Notes under the pieces: model-generated | Databases searched by the model: none | Told to the model about the DNA's origin: nothing | What the model saw: the letters and a program-made list of their open reading frames with translations, nothing else | In this document: positions 1 through 20,035 of the stretch, in pieces | Layout: every line of letters begins with the position of its first letter | Position numbering within the stretch: position 1 is the first letter of the stretch | Translations under genes and position numbers: made by a program | Source of the DNA: Trichoplax adhaerens | Lineage: Eukaryota > Placozoa > Uniplacotomia > Trichoplacea > Trichoplacidae | DNA length: 64,000 nucleotides | Assembly (NCBI RefSeq): GCF_000150275.1 | Contig: NW_002060948.1 | Span: 3,052,512-3,116,511 of the forward strand | Direction: 5' to 3'

Positions 1-944
1 AATAGAAGAGCATAGTTCTTTTGGCAATCAATGTCACTGTAATTTTTCCTTCTATCTTCATATGTTAAATGACCATGTAAAAAATAAGGATGAAACTATT
101 TAGTTATCACAGCTCAGCCACTTTTAGATTAATTTACGAGTATTACTGTTGTCGTTTCCAATCACCCTTTTCATTTTTAGATAGGGAAGAGGGCAATTGT
201 CCAGATACCAATTTCTATTATGCTTCTACTTTCTAAGTTGATCAGAGATCTGTGATCCTTTCATGGGAAACTAATCCAATTATGGCTAAAAATAACTTAT
301 GACGATAAGATGACTAATTGTAGACTAGAATTCTCCCTGCAATGGATTTATTCTTCCTGGCTCGTTCAAAGCATCTATTAATTATTAGATAGGGATAATC
401 ATAGTCCTCTCTCTGAGGCTAGAGAATGATACCTGCATGATATGGTTACTCTTCTTTCAAGTTTCTCTAAAACCGACATATCAAGTATGAAAGTGTAAAA
501 TCATACAACTATTACTGCAGAGTCCACCACATATGTGAGCGTCAATTTTATCTTTCATGCTGATATAACCCTTTTGTACGTAAGTAGATACGCGTATATA
601 CAGCTCCAAGATGAAAAATAAGTTTAGCGAATTCTGAGATCAAGTTGAATTTTTCCTACTTCTCAACTTGAATCCTATTTTCGATCCTCTCTACATACCG
701 AACTATTCGTTCTCTTTTTCTTCATTCACTTACGATATCAGATTGTCCTTTATAATATGGTAATAAATTATTAGTTATGGTATCCCGAAGAAATTAGCAG
801 CGCATTTATTCAACCAATAATGCATTTAAATATATGGTTGCAATCCATTGCTACTACGCTTAGACGAAATTTATAGAAAGTTATTACAATTCTCTTATTC
901 TATAATGAAGAGCATTATTGAAATCTCCTTATGGTAATAAATAT
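1..944. other. Intergenic, no gene recognised
   Basis: AT-rich DNA without a coding stretch that I can tie to a family. It contains one copy of the palindrome TACGCGTA at 589-596. Nothing else stands out. Confidence 0.5.
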
Positions 945-1540
945 TATGCTAGTCAACGGTACCACATGCTAAATATGAAAGTTCAGTCTAAAAGCAACTA
1001 GCTCACGACTTGATACAATTAAAATATTTTGATATCAGCTCCAACAATATTATTAGAATAGGAAGCAGATTTTACTCTGTTAGTGATACGTAAACTGTAC
1101 CTATGCTAGATGAAAATAGCAAAGCTTACTTTACAAACTACCAGCTCATGATTTCATGTAATTAAAACTTCTGGATATCCTATTAGTTCCAATTATGTTG
1201 TTAGAATATGAAGCAGATTCTACCGTGCTCGTGATCATTGAAGTCCTAGTTCAAGATATCCTACGCTAGATAAATTACAAAGTTTAATCTAAAACTATCA
1301 GCTCATAACTTGATACAATCAAAATTGATATGCTAGCAGCTCCGACAAGACGATTAGAATACGAAGTAAATTCTACCTTGCTAGGGATCAGTGAAGTGCT
1401 CGTTATACATGCCCCATGCTAGATAAAATAGCAAAAGTGTAGCCTAAAAAACCGCCCACCCATGATTGAACCTAACTAAGAATTTTTTCGATATCCTTCT
1501 TACTCTAACATTATTAGAATATGCAGCAGATTTATTCAGA
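945..1540. repeat. Degenerate tandem repeat, unit about 150 bp
   Basis: A block that begins with GCTCACGACTTGATACAAT at 1001 recurs in diverged form at about 1144, 1301 and 1454, giving spacings of about 143, 157 and 153 bases. Each copy also carries a related ATTAGAATA.GAAGCAGATT segment and a CATGCTAGAT-like segment in the same order. Divergence between copies is high, so this is an old local duplication rather than an active satellite. The 62-codon minus-strand reading frame over the last copy (1444-1632) resembles nothing known. Confidence 0.75.
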
Positions 1541-2702
1541 CAAGCTAAAGTTTGGGTTGTTAAAATAGAGTAAATCTCTAATATGTCGCAAATAATCAAC
1601 ACCGTATTATCGAATTTTAAAGCAACGTTCATTGCGTCCCTCTGTCGGAGAAGAATTCCAATTTCTTCCCCTTGTAGGTAATCGATTTCTTAGCAGCTAG
1701 GAAATATGAGATAAGATGAATGTGTGATAAAACATTTGCTGATCTCAAGAAAATTATGATATCGTCTATAGCAGTCATCATACGGAATGATTTCTCTTAG
1801 CTTTCCTTCAGTATGTTAGCAAACAACCATTCTCATGAGTTATAGATACTGCTTAAATGATGCTGGAGCTCAACACTCGACAACTAACTTTAATAAGCAG
1901 TCTTAACCTTTACTCGTTCAAAGATTGAAATTGTTTTATTTTTATGATTGCTTCCTGTAGTTTACTCTGTATCATTACTGCATCTGACTGAAAGACTTGT
2001 CCCTCGACCTTTACAATCTTAGTCACCAATCACTGATTGTTCAGCTTAGCAGAAAGGATTTTTTTTTACCCTTATTTTGAATCGATTATTTTCCATGGTA
2101 ATTATGGTCAAGCTATGATTCTAATCGTCAACAAGTTGTGATCAACAAACATATTGTGGTGTGATGGAAAAAACAAATAGAAATTAATAGTTCTAACAGC
2201 AGGCGACGACAGAGCAAATAAGCCGAATGAGAGAAATCAAAAGGAATTGACTAACAAAAGCAATCCAAGTTGGATTCTTCTCACACTTGAGTAACTTTCC
2301 ACATCAACAATGAACAATTCAATAATAGAATAAAAAAAAGTATCCATGATTACTTTAGTCTAGCGCTCTTTGTCAAGTAATATCTCTTCTATCATTCTCC
2401 AACTCTTATGGTTGGTAATCATATTCAGGTAATTCTTCTATCTCCCACTTGCCATGACAACAAATAATGGACAATAGTCCTTTTCAACAGCTTAGCACAC
2501 AATCGAGCTAAATCGAGGAACAAGTTTTTTTCTGATTTAAATTTATTGTCTTGTCCATCTTGCCCATCAAGAACAGGTGTAGAACATAGAATAGTTGTTA
2601 AGAACATTCAATTCTCTTCTAGAAAATCACTTTACAATATCAAACGTATTTTCAATTTATTACGTAATGTACTTTTCCCGCTCGAATCGCATCCACTTTA
2701 TT
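1541..2702. other. Intergenic, nothing recognised
   Basis: AT-rich sequence with only short random-looking reading frames. No RNA gene, splice-bounded exon or repeat was recognised. Confidence 0.45.
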
Positions 2703-3120
2703 GATTCATTGCCCTACAATTCCGAACATTGGTAAGGATAAATCAATGTTAAACCTCTGGATATCATCAAACTCTATTCCAAGAAATTTTTGCAATGGAT
2801 TTTTTATCCTATTTCTTTTTTTTATAAAATTAATCAATCGATTCATTGCCTTACGGTTCTAAACATTGGTAAGGATAAATCAATATTGAGCCTTTTTGGA
2901 TATCATCAAACTCTATTCCAAGAATTTTTTCCAATTTGTTTTTTTTATCCTATTTCTTTTTTCTATAAAATTAATCGATCGATTCATTGACTTGCAGCTC
3001 TAAACATTCATAAGGATAAATCAAAGTTGAATTTTTTGATATCATCAAGCTCTATTCCAAGAATTTTTTGCAATATATTTTTATCATGTTTCTTTCCCAT
3101 AAAATTAATCAATTTATTGA
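2703..3120. repeat. Three-copy degenerate tandem repeat, unit about 139 bp
   Basis: GATTCATTGCC-type starts occur at 2703, 2840 and 2981. Each is followed by AACATTGGTAAGGATAAATC or a close variant, then GATATCATCAAACTCTATTC, a T-rich stretch and ATAAAATTAATC. Three recognisable copies are present with spacings of about 137 and 141 bases, and a fourth start degrades near 3118. The 66-codon plus-strand frame at 2790-2990 reads through two copies and is a by-product of the repeat. Confidence 0.85.
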
Positions 3121-5293
3121 TTCAAGAGGAAATGGATAAAACATCGATAATTCAAAATCGATGGTTCAAAATTGTAAGTCCATGTCCAATTCCCTGACAA
3201 CATTAACATCTACCTTTTTCCTTATCTCCTAAAATCAGTCTATTCATTCCAGGAATATTGTATTAAAAATAATTGTCAATTATGATCAAAATTTTAAATT
3301 GGATGCTAACCATCACTAGTCCAAGACGATGTTATGAAAATAGAATTAGGACATCTTTATAGCTTAAGATGATCAAAATAAACTATTTTTAAACCCTAAT
3401 TACATCCTAAATAGTGGCTACAGTCAATTAAAAGTTCTAGTCATGGAATGAATGGTATGCTAGTGAATTAATTTCCGTCTCTTGACTTTATTAAAATTAA
3501 TCTTAATAAATACCATCCACTTAATTTAATCTCTTTCATTTTTGTCGCCGTCTATCAATTATCCCCTAGCAATACTTGCCTATGGTATCCAACATTTATT
3601 TTCAAACTAGATCCGCTGTCTTCTCTATTCGATTGTTTCTCTCGCTCTCGCTCTCGCTTTAGTCGATATTTTAGTTATCGTCAATGACGTCTATCCAAAT
3701 GGCTACTACCGATCGTCGAAACAACATTCTAAGTATTAATTATTATCTTTCTTATCGTCCATTTTTCTACTAAGTTCCCATCTTCACTTTATTCTAAATT
3801 CTTTTTTATACGAATAAAACCCATATTGCTCTTGATTAACATCATAATATTGAGAAAGAAATTGCCGCCTTGTCCTTTATTCTAATCATTTTCCACCAAA
3901 TTCAATACATTGAACTGTTAATTAAAAGCAAACAATTGCAATAGTATTAAGACATAACTCCAATAACGCTACATATTCATAAATAAATAGATCCGGAGAA
4001 AATTATCTTGTCTATCCAGTCAATAGAAATGATCGGATATTCAATCATTAATTATTAATGGCGATGCAATCTTTTCCTTGCCTTGCTTGTATCCCATGAT
4101 TTAGCTTGTAATAAGCCTTTGACTTTCCGTCACCAAGAAATAACAATCACTCCTATCTAAATTATAAATCACAATATTGTATAACAATTAATGACGATAA
4201 CTAATCAATCTTTTGATAGAATAATTATTATTAGGTAAAGAATCTGTTAGCATTGATTCTATAGTTGATGTCATCGATCTTTCCATTGGACATTGAATTG
4301 ATTTTTTCTATTCTATATTGCATTTTTATTAGGCTCTTGCGGTTAACGCTTTTGTCATATTCAATTGGCAATTTTCTTCGCCAATCAACTATTAAACTAA
4401 ATGAAACATATTGGATCATTTCAAATGATGATCGCATTAAATCCCACAATTTTACATCATTAACGCTATCGCTATCCATTTGGAACGTACTAAGAGCTTT
4501 ACCGTAATTAATTTTTTCACTAATTGAATCCATTCAAAGTAAGCAATTTAAATTTTAGCATTTTCAACCTAATCCAACTCGTTTTATCTTGCAATTTTTC
4601 AACCAACTATCGTGGATATTTGCGAGCCTTTGAAAACTCCAATTACAAGCTTGAATAGTGAGAACAGCGTTAAAATTATCGTGCTATTTGGAAAAAATTA
4701 AACTATCAAGACTTATATTTATATGTTTAGCCAGTTCTTAAAAAATTTTTAATATTTCAAGTTTCATCCAACCATTTTCTTGAACACTCCGTTAAAAAAA
4801 ATTTATACCATCATTTTGCCAGCCGTTTGAAGCCGAATACCATAAAAAGATTCATAAATTTAAACATCCATATTTAAGATAAGCGTAAATTGGAGATAGT
4901 AAACAGGAAATTTTGATTTCACTTTTCAACTTTTTTTAACCAATTTAAAGCATTTTAAAACAATCAAATTCAAAATATTTACTATCCTTCACGCTCCTGG
5001 TGAGAGTACTAACAGTTATACCTCCATCCACGGCAATCTTTCCGCCTTCAAGGATACAAAGCAGGCCACCAAAATTAAATAGATCAAAAATTGCTTTAAT
5101 TTTCTATCACCGAAAATTAAAGCAAACAAAGTCATACAATTTTACTTCGGTATTTTTCCCTCAACTAAACTGCTTATCAAGGCTAAACTAGCATCAATTT
5201 TATTAAAATTCTGTACAAATCTCATCTCCTTTGCTTTAAGCTAAAATTTAATCGGTACTCCTTCAAAAAGAATAATTGATAGGAAAGAGCAAC
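3121..5293. other. Intergenic, upstream of the GPCR gene
   Basis: Very AT-rich, with a short CGCTCT microsatellite-like run near 3643-3660. Overlapping frames on opposite strands at 4231-4533 (100 codons, minus) and 4265-4507 (80 codons, plus) look like chance openings in low-GC DNA. The promoter of the downstream GPCR should lie at the end of this stretch, but I see no clear core element. Confidence 0.45.
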
Positions 5294-6316
5294 ATGGATA
5301 ATAACAATAGCAATACGACTGTACCCAAAATGGATCTGGTTTATCTTATTTTACAAGCCACTATATTATCCATTATTACCCTATTTATGATTGTAGGCAA
5401 TTTTATCGTTATTGTAGTTGTTAATCGTTCAGAACAGCTACAAAATGCTACCGGTATCTTTATGGCCAACTTAGCCGTTACCGATTTAACTTTAGGTGTT
5501 ATTTTAATGCCCATTACCATTGCTAGCTCCATCTTAGGCCGTTGGATATTTAGTGATATAATGTGTAAATTTTGCGGTTTTTTAAATGTTATGTTATGCA
5601 GCACATCAGCATTAACTGTCATGTTATTGAGTATCGACCGTTTTATTGCTATTTCACGTCCAATGCAATATATTAAAATTATGTCCAAAAAGCGAGCCTT
5701 AGTGTTATCCACTTACATGTGGATCCATTCAGCTATCGTCTCGACATTTCCATTACTAGGTTGGGCTAAATATGAATATGTTGAAGCCGAAGCAGTTTGT
5801 TTTGCTATCGAAAGTGTATCCTATTTTAATTTTCTATGCGCATCGACAGTATTTTTGGCTATCTTTTTAATTATCATTACCCATATCTACATCTTAAAAG
5901 TGGCTATCAAGCAATCACAGCAAATTGTAACCTTAACACCTGGTTTTGAAGATGTCACAAGAGAAACGATGCGCCAAATGAATCGTAAAACAGCCAAGAC
6001 TGTCTTAATTATTGTTGGTGTCTATTTAGCCTGTTGGATACCTTATATTTCATTAACTTATGTCCAAATTTACGCTAACTATGTTCCACCACCAATTGCT
6101 ATTACAATCACATCAGGTCTAATTTTTGTCAATTCAGCATCCAATCCAATTATTTATGGTACATTCCATCGACGTTTTCGTAATGCTTTCATTCGGTCAT
6201 TTATGCCAATTTTGACCAAATGTAGCATAGTTGATGAATACGCTCATAATCGCGAGCAAGCAAGTTATCTTCATACTTCCAATACTGTACGGAAACTTAA
6301 TAATTCCAATCATTAA
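5294..6316 (+). CDS. Class A (rhodopsin-like) G-protein-coupled receptor, orphan
   Basis: A single-exon receptor of 340 aa, starting at the first ATG (5294); the open frame reaches a few codons upstream but without ATG. The N-terminus is short and Asn-rich with NxT/S sequons. Seven hydrophobic segments carry the class A marks: GN at 35-36 in TM1, NLAVTD with D64 (2.50) in TM2, C91 at the top of TM3 pairing with C169 in loop 2, DRF at 115-117 (DRY variant), CWIP at 247-250 in TM6 and NPIIY at 284-288 in TM7. TM3 position 3.32 is Asn98, not the Asp of amine receptors, and TM7 position 7.43 is Phe278, not the opsin Lys, so it is neither a typical amine receptor nor a light-binding opsin. It should act at the plasma membrane through heterotrimeric G proteins; the ligand is unknown. 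Intronless receptor genes are common among expanded class A families. Confidence 0.95.
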   Translation: MDNNNSNTTVPKMDLVYLILQATILSIITLFMIVGNFIVIVVVNRSEQLQNATGIFMANLAVTDLTLGVILMPITIASSILGRWIFSDIMCKFCGFLNVMLCSTSALTVMLLSIDRFIAISRPMQYIKIMSKKRALVLSTYMWIHSAIVSTFPLLGWAKYEYVEAEAVCFAIESVSYFNFLCASTVFLAIFLIIITHIYILKVAIKQSQQIVTLTPGFEDVTRETMRQMNRKTAKTVLIIVGVYLACWIPYISLTYVQIYANYVPPPIAITITSGLIFVNSASNPIIYGTFHRRFRNAFIRSFMPILTKCSIVDEYAHNREQASYLHTSNTVRKLNNSNH

Positions 6317-9300
6317 CATATGTAGAATTATAGTTAACTACTCTCGCGATGAATTTCATCTATTTCAAGTAGATGCCGTGATTCAATATTTTCCATGTTT
6401 GGCATAAGTTTACGAGTTAAAGATGTTGAAAAATAATAATAATCGACGGTTATCTTCAATTTTACTCGCAACGCTTTAAAAGTTCTTCCCTCTTACTCTT
6501 TATTTCATATTTTTATTTTTTATAATTTATTCAACTTCTATGACCATGGTAGGACATCGGAGAAATTCATATGGATATAATCCACATTTAGGCTAATTTT
6601 TATCTTAACCTTAACGGACTGCTAGGAGTTCCACCCTTCTAACCCGATTTTTATGAATTCTATTGACTCTAACTTGTATAGGTAAGGGATTATAGAAAGC
6701 TTTCAAGATCGAGGCTCTTTGTAGACATGCTATACCTATTCATACCCTTGTTAAAATTAAGCTTTAACTGTCGTTGAAGCGGTATAGCTACACATTTCTA
6801 TACTCAAAAAACTCTATCCAATTAATATGGATGAGCAAAAATTATTGGCTATCTTGTCTATGATATCATTTTACTAACGTCGTTATTGGAATGAGCAAAT
6901 AAGAGCACCGCGTTAAATATTCAACCGAACGAATTGGTAACTTCTGTACGCTATGGCTTGCTACTGCTACTCCAATTGATAAGACTTTTGCCATAATTTA
7001 GGTCATAAAAGATTAAAATTTACTATGTGTGGAATGAATAAAAATTTGGTCGCCCAGGTGCTATTATTAAATAATTGTCAGGCCTTAAATAAAATTTGCA
7101 ACTAGTGCTTCAATCGCTAATACAATTACTACTATTTCGATCAAAAAGGATTCAGCTTTATTTCGTGCGAAAAAAATTAAAAAATATGTTCGTTAGGTTG
7201 TATTATTAAATTACTAACCAGACTTATTATAATTGGAAATATTAATCACGCAAGTAAGCGATGTAGGAATGTCATTGTATACGTACAATATGATATTATT
7301 TCTCCTTCTCACTTTTATGTGTGTGTCTTTGCTCATCAATAAACGAGTAAATACAAAAATCTTGACACAGAGCGGATTGATAGGGTGAATAAAATCCGAA
7401 AAGTAGCTATCGCAACATATAAATCTATATCTCATTACTTTTCAGTCCACTAGGATCATTATTTATGGCATTCCTTTTTTCCTTTTTTCCGCTACTTCAT
7501 ACGGTACTCAATACTTAATGGAAGTGATGATTAATAAGCTTTGTGTTAAAAATTGAAGCAGAAAGACATAAATATTTTTTTATTTGTAAACTTATAGATT
7601 AAGCAACACAACTAATAAATATGTAAATGCTTTGTATCGCATATTGTTAACAACCATCTAAAATGACCCAGTTCAATATAATTTTAATTTAGCTGAACTC
7701 TCAGTATATGGGTCTTAAATATCCTTTCTTTCTTTCAGGCACTATTTTAATTATAAAAGTGTATGAGATTGCAACCACTTTAAATATTGCTCGTTTTAAT
7801 CGACTAATATTGAATCACCGACTGATAAAATTCAAGATGATAAATGTACGCGTCAATTAGCTATTTAAATAATTTTGCTTCGTAAAAGTATAATATTAGA
7901 TAATTTTCTTTTTCCTATTGTTAAATATTAATTTACAACTATAGCACGATAAACTATTAATATTGGCTAAATTATAAGTTCATTCAGCTATTATTGCAAA
8001 TATATTATATTCATTCACATCAAATCCTGTCTAAAAAATTTTTAATTTGTTATTTTAATTAATCATGGTTCTATATGTATATAAATTGCAGTTCGAACAT
8101 TCAAGTCTACATAGTTTATCGAAATTATCTAAAGATATATGCTAGAAAAACTCCATTGCGTTTATATACCTTCATGTTATTATTGCCTAAAATATCTTTT
8201 ATATTCTATATGACAATGGTGTTTTATCCGATCATATAGGAATATATATTTAGAAGGAAAAAATTTAAATGACAACCTTAATGAAAATATCTCAAATGGT
8301 GTTGATATGTTTTTACTAATATAATGTATAAACAATTTATTTCATTTCTCTTTATCTTATGTAATTATAGTCAGTATTTATGGTTAGCAAACACCACGAT
8401 TTAGTTGAAATCTTATTTTGATTGACGGCTTTTTCCATCTCAATAAAAAAAATTTAAATTAATTCAAGATTAATCCAATCGAACTTTGCTGCAGTTCTAG
8501 GCAGAGCTTTCGATGTACGTATTGAGAAATGACGCACCCGGGGTATCCTCCATCTAAAATATCTTCCAAATCCTTTTCATTTAAAGTATATAGTATTGAC
8601 TGTCACGGCATGTTCTACTCAAAACCATCATCTTTTTTTCGCAATAATGAGCATCACAATAGTCGTAATGTTTATAGTCCTGACCACCTTATTTAATTAG
8701 AAAAATTGATTATATCCTCAAAAACGTCTTTGACGTCCGTTAGGAGATCATAGACTGTCAATATCCAACTCTATAGTTTAACGCAACTAGCAGCAGTCGA
8801 TCAAATGCCATTTCACGTTTATAATTTCGAATTTTAAACAACTTAGATTATATTAAGAGTTCTTAATACACTCTACAGCTACAAATTGCTTATTTTACAT
8901 CTTACTATAATCAAGGTATACTTCATTTTCTTGCATTTGAATTGTAAAACAAATATTATTTACATTGGACAGAAAGGCCTTAATTTTATTTTCTCTCGAT
9001 TGCTTATCATGGCATTTATGTCTAACTTCTAAATTGCCATGTTCCTCTTTATTAGTTGTAATGACCGAGTGATAGTCTTTTACTATTACTATATAACTTC
9101 AAATTCAAACGATGATACTGCGCATATTTCTAATTACTATGGTTACTTCTACTGTATAGGTGATAAAAATAAAAGAATTTATCATGTTTTCAATTACTCC
9201 GGCTTATAGCAATCAATATCTAAGAAATCGCGATCAACAATTCAATTGAGAATTTAGTTATTAAATTCTACAAGCAATTTTTAAACTAATTGAATTCATT

Positions 9301-10829
9301 CTTTTTATCCAATTGCGTTGATCAAGCTAAAAGCAATGTCACATTGATGTTCCTCATTAAAATTTAAATGTACAAATTTTTATGAAGTAGTAGATACAAA
9401 TCGATCCATGAACGCTGACTAACTTTAACATCAGATAGATAAGTAATCAAGGACTTTGATAGAACGTTTTTATTCACATCTTCAATCGCACCTTCAATAA
9501 TTAGGTATAGTAGTCAGAATTAATACAACAGATGACGTCATTAGATTGAAATATTAACAACAACTTCAAATGGCCACACTGAATTAACTACCGCACTTTA
9601 TTCATCTACTTCAATCAAGCATGTCAATCTACGTAAAAAATAATTACTTAATCATTAATTCCAGATTCCGCTTAAATGAAAGAGTAAATACAGTGATGGC
9701 TTTCTATTGGCTTTATTACTGCATAAGGGTAGATGCAATTGAAAATGACTCGAACTATTTTTAAAATATTAATCATAAATCTATTTTTACTTAGCAATAC
9801 ATATCAACCGATTGTCATCTAATAAGTTTAAACGCCTACAAATCGATGCTATAAAAGCAACATCATAATTGATTATTATCTATTTTTAAAGATGTTTTTA
9901 TGAATATATATCGTCAAAATGTATAGAATTTTACCTTATAATAATAAATAATGAAGAAGTGCAATGCTATCTTATGGGAAATATTTCTATATCCTATACA
10001 ACACTTGCATTCAACCGCTGTACACACATAACTGGAATCAAGTCCACTTTTATTGCATACTGCTCATCACAAATTATTATAAGCACGGTAATAAATTGAC
10101 TCCAGCCCACAAAATATCCGCGTTGTTTAAGCAGCGTAATTAGATAAATATAAGTACACCAGTCATTACATAATAGAATATTAAAAATGTACAATGGATA
10201 TAAGTCAGTTTCCAAGTCCGAGCCTCAAACAGACTAGTCAAAATACAATATCACATTTATAGCATAACCATTTAATATTTAAGTCATCTAGGAAAGTTTC
10301 TACTTCTGTTCTCAATCATTCATTAGGAATTAAAATGATTAAAGTACAGTTTGCATGTGTACGAAAAAGTATGCATGAAATCAGAAAAACAATGCATATC
10401 AATGCTTTGCTAATTAAAATAGACAGTCTTGATTTACCGTCATAAAAATAAGGTATTAAACGAATGATTATATTTAAATTACTCAATAATATAGACAAAA
10501 TTCACACATTCATTAAGAGATATAAAAATATAGCCTATATTCTCAAAATGAGAAATTGTACCAAGACAACGGTAAATATGAATACAATTTTTAAAGTTAT
10601 CTAGCTCAAATGTTCGCTTCAACTACATTAAGTTATGGTATCGAGATAACTGGAGCACCATTATCAAACATACCTCATATGAATCTGGAATCCATGTTTA
10701 TAAATAAATAATAGTGAATGGATAAGCAATAGTTTTATCGTTATAACCTAAGTACTATAGCAACTAGATTTAACACTCGAAGCCGCTTGCGCAAGTCTAA
10801 CAAATTCCTCTTAATTACAGTTCTGGTAA
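6317..10829. other. Convergent intergenic region, GPCR to ACAP-type gene
   Basis: About 4.5 kb of AT-rich DNA between the 3' ends of two convergent genes. I found no recognisable gene. Short open frames at 7214-7435, 9994-10215 and 10316-10498 (minus) have no family features. A slightly GC-richer minus-strand patch at about 8490-8700 is open in two adjoining frames but was not accepted as coding. Confidence 0.45.
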
Positions 10830-18302
<7,473 letters not shown>

Positions 18303-19284
18303 CTAATTAAAGATTTACGATAAGTTTATATATGTACGTATAGCAGTATTGCAATAAACCTATCTCAATTTTAAAATATGAAATAATTCTTAGATAATTG
18401 CAGTAATTATCAATCTTTCAGTGCTAACGTAGCTCATGTTATTAAGGTATAAGGTATAGCTTGTAAATTAACGAAAAAGCATGAATAGGGTGTGCAATTG
18501 GATCTTCATTGTTATTATCATTCATTTGTAATCAAACCGATTATTTTACCGTTAATACATACAGTAATAAACATTAGCTTATGCAGGAGTATGAGTGGTG
18601 AATGAATAATTTAGCCCCAGTCAAAATGCATCGAACTCGTTATATACTTCAACGAATTCGATACATCCTGCCTGGGGCTAATATATATGTACACGTAAAG
18701 TCGATACACACTATATATTAATCAATCGTGAGCAAATAAGAGTATAATAAGGGTAGTTGACTTGATGATAATGGCCTACTGTCTATTTATGATACGCTTA
18801 TCGGCAAGCCTTGCACTCGTATACTGTACAGTAGTATGAGATACGCATATACAGTATATACCATATATATATATATGTAAAAGTTTTCGATAATGGACTA
18901 TGGATTACGCTATCTTTCCAGGACTTGAATCATGTGTATTACGTGTAGCAATAGTTGATATTCACCTAACACTTACTTTCAAGCTATACATTGGGGCTAG
19001 AAATATTACGGACTCCTTCGTTATGCGAAGTAATTATCATGTTATTATTTATGACATGGAAGAGTAAGTAACAAAGTTACTCCTTATTATTCTACCATGC
19101 CTAAAGGCTAGTCATTCATAACGTTCAATTATTACAAGCTTCAGTGACTGTCTACAATAAACTATTTTATGTCACCAGATACCAGTATAAGAACTTAGTT
19201 TACACATTGATGGTAATAAGAGTTGACGGCTATTGAATTGATGCAAAATGATGAAAAAGTGATGGTTGACGACTCTACTGTAGA
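18303..19284. other. Upstream region or first intron of the ACAP-type gene
   Basis: The exon ending at 18302 begins with an intron acceptor, so transcription of the ACAP-type gene must start further up. This stretch is therefore probably intron 1 or 5' flank. It contains the hairpin at 18612-18680. I did not find an exon encoding the expected conserved ACAP start. Confidence 0.5.
18612..18680 (-). other. Imperfect inverted repeat: 30-base arms, 9-base loop
   Basis: Arms 18612-18641 and 18651-18680 are complementary at 25 of 30 positions, with loop 18642-18650. The outer part begins TAGCCCCAG and ends CTGGGGCTA. Four of the five differences are transitions arranged so that a minus-strand transcript has G.U pairs there, while a plus-strand transcript would have A.C mismatches. 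It lies upstream of exon 18302-18245 of the minus-strand ACAP-type gene and is probably inside its primary transcript. It could be a structured RNA element, a small-RNA precursor or a remnant of a small inverted-repeat transposon. Confidence 0.7.
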
Positions 19285-20035
19285 TTTGAAGTACTGTACC
19301 AGTACATATGTACTTTACACGTACAATAGACTATCTGTGACCAATCTCCAAATCAAGGCTATACTAAAAGAAATCGTTTTTTTTCAATCCTACTTGGCTA
19401 TACGCAAGATACATTAGAACATTGATGAAATGAATATTAATCATTTAAGAGCATTTTCCACATAAGCATACAACAACTACTTAGCGATGAGAGTCTACCC
19501 ACTTATCCCTTGTCGGTATTTTGATGTACCAGTACCGTTGAAAGCATTTTAAAAATACAGACCTAAATTTGGGAGAGTCTTTGATGCACTCTTCAAACGG
19601 TACGATAATCTTCATAATTGTACTTGGATTGGAGTTTAGTTGAAATTAGACGAAAGCAATACTATCATTCCGACCTTAGAAACGAATCAATTGGAAAATT
19701 AATTGCAACCCTACGAGTTTTGCGGCAATATCTCCACCGTACTTGTCTACTCATCTACAGTATTTGTCCTACGGTCGAAAGTTAGACTATTATACTGTAG
19801 ATCAAGAATTAACAGCCAACATTTGCTCTTTAATGTACAGTATGATTTGTTTTGTCTTGCTTGGGCATCTTTCTCGACCTGTTGTACTGTACAGTATGTT
19901 CCGAAACGACACAGTACTGTACACTGTAGGATAAATGATTTACTGTACTGTACTGTATACAGTGTATAGTACAGTAAGTACAGTGTACAGTGCACACTAT
20001 CCGAGTTGTACTGTACTGTACGTACTGTAGATTGT
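19285..20035. repeat. GTACTGTAC/GTACAGTAC-rich cluster A
   Basis: Irregular runs of the pentamer steps TACTG and TACAG, densest at 19770-20035. Because the two steps are reverse complements, the block is full of short palindromes and looks alike on both strands. Three overlapping frames on both strands at 19703-19995 are translations of this repeat, not genes. Confidence 0.85.

Noticed and set aside
4231-4533. 100-codon minus frame overlapping an 80-codon plus frame
   Set aside because: Low-GC DNA, no domain or composition typical of a protein, and open on both strands.
5341-5712. 123-codon minus frame
   Set aside because: Antisense shadow of the GPCR gene.
8490-8700. Minus-strand patch open in two adjoining frames, with peptides such as DGGYPGCVISQYVHRKLC
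   Set aside because: It needs a frame change or a weak acceptor (GTGACAG) in the middle, no family was recognised, and openings of this size are expected by chance. Could be a decayed coding remnant.
19210-20035. Possible CRISPR-like array
   Set aside because: No fixed repeat/spacer structure, and the genome is animal; the signal is irregular pentamer steps.
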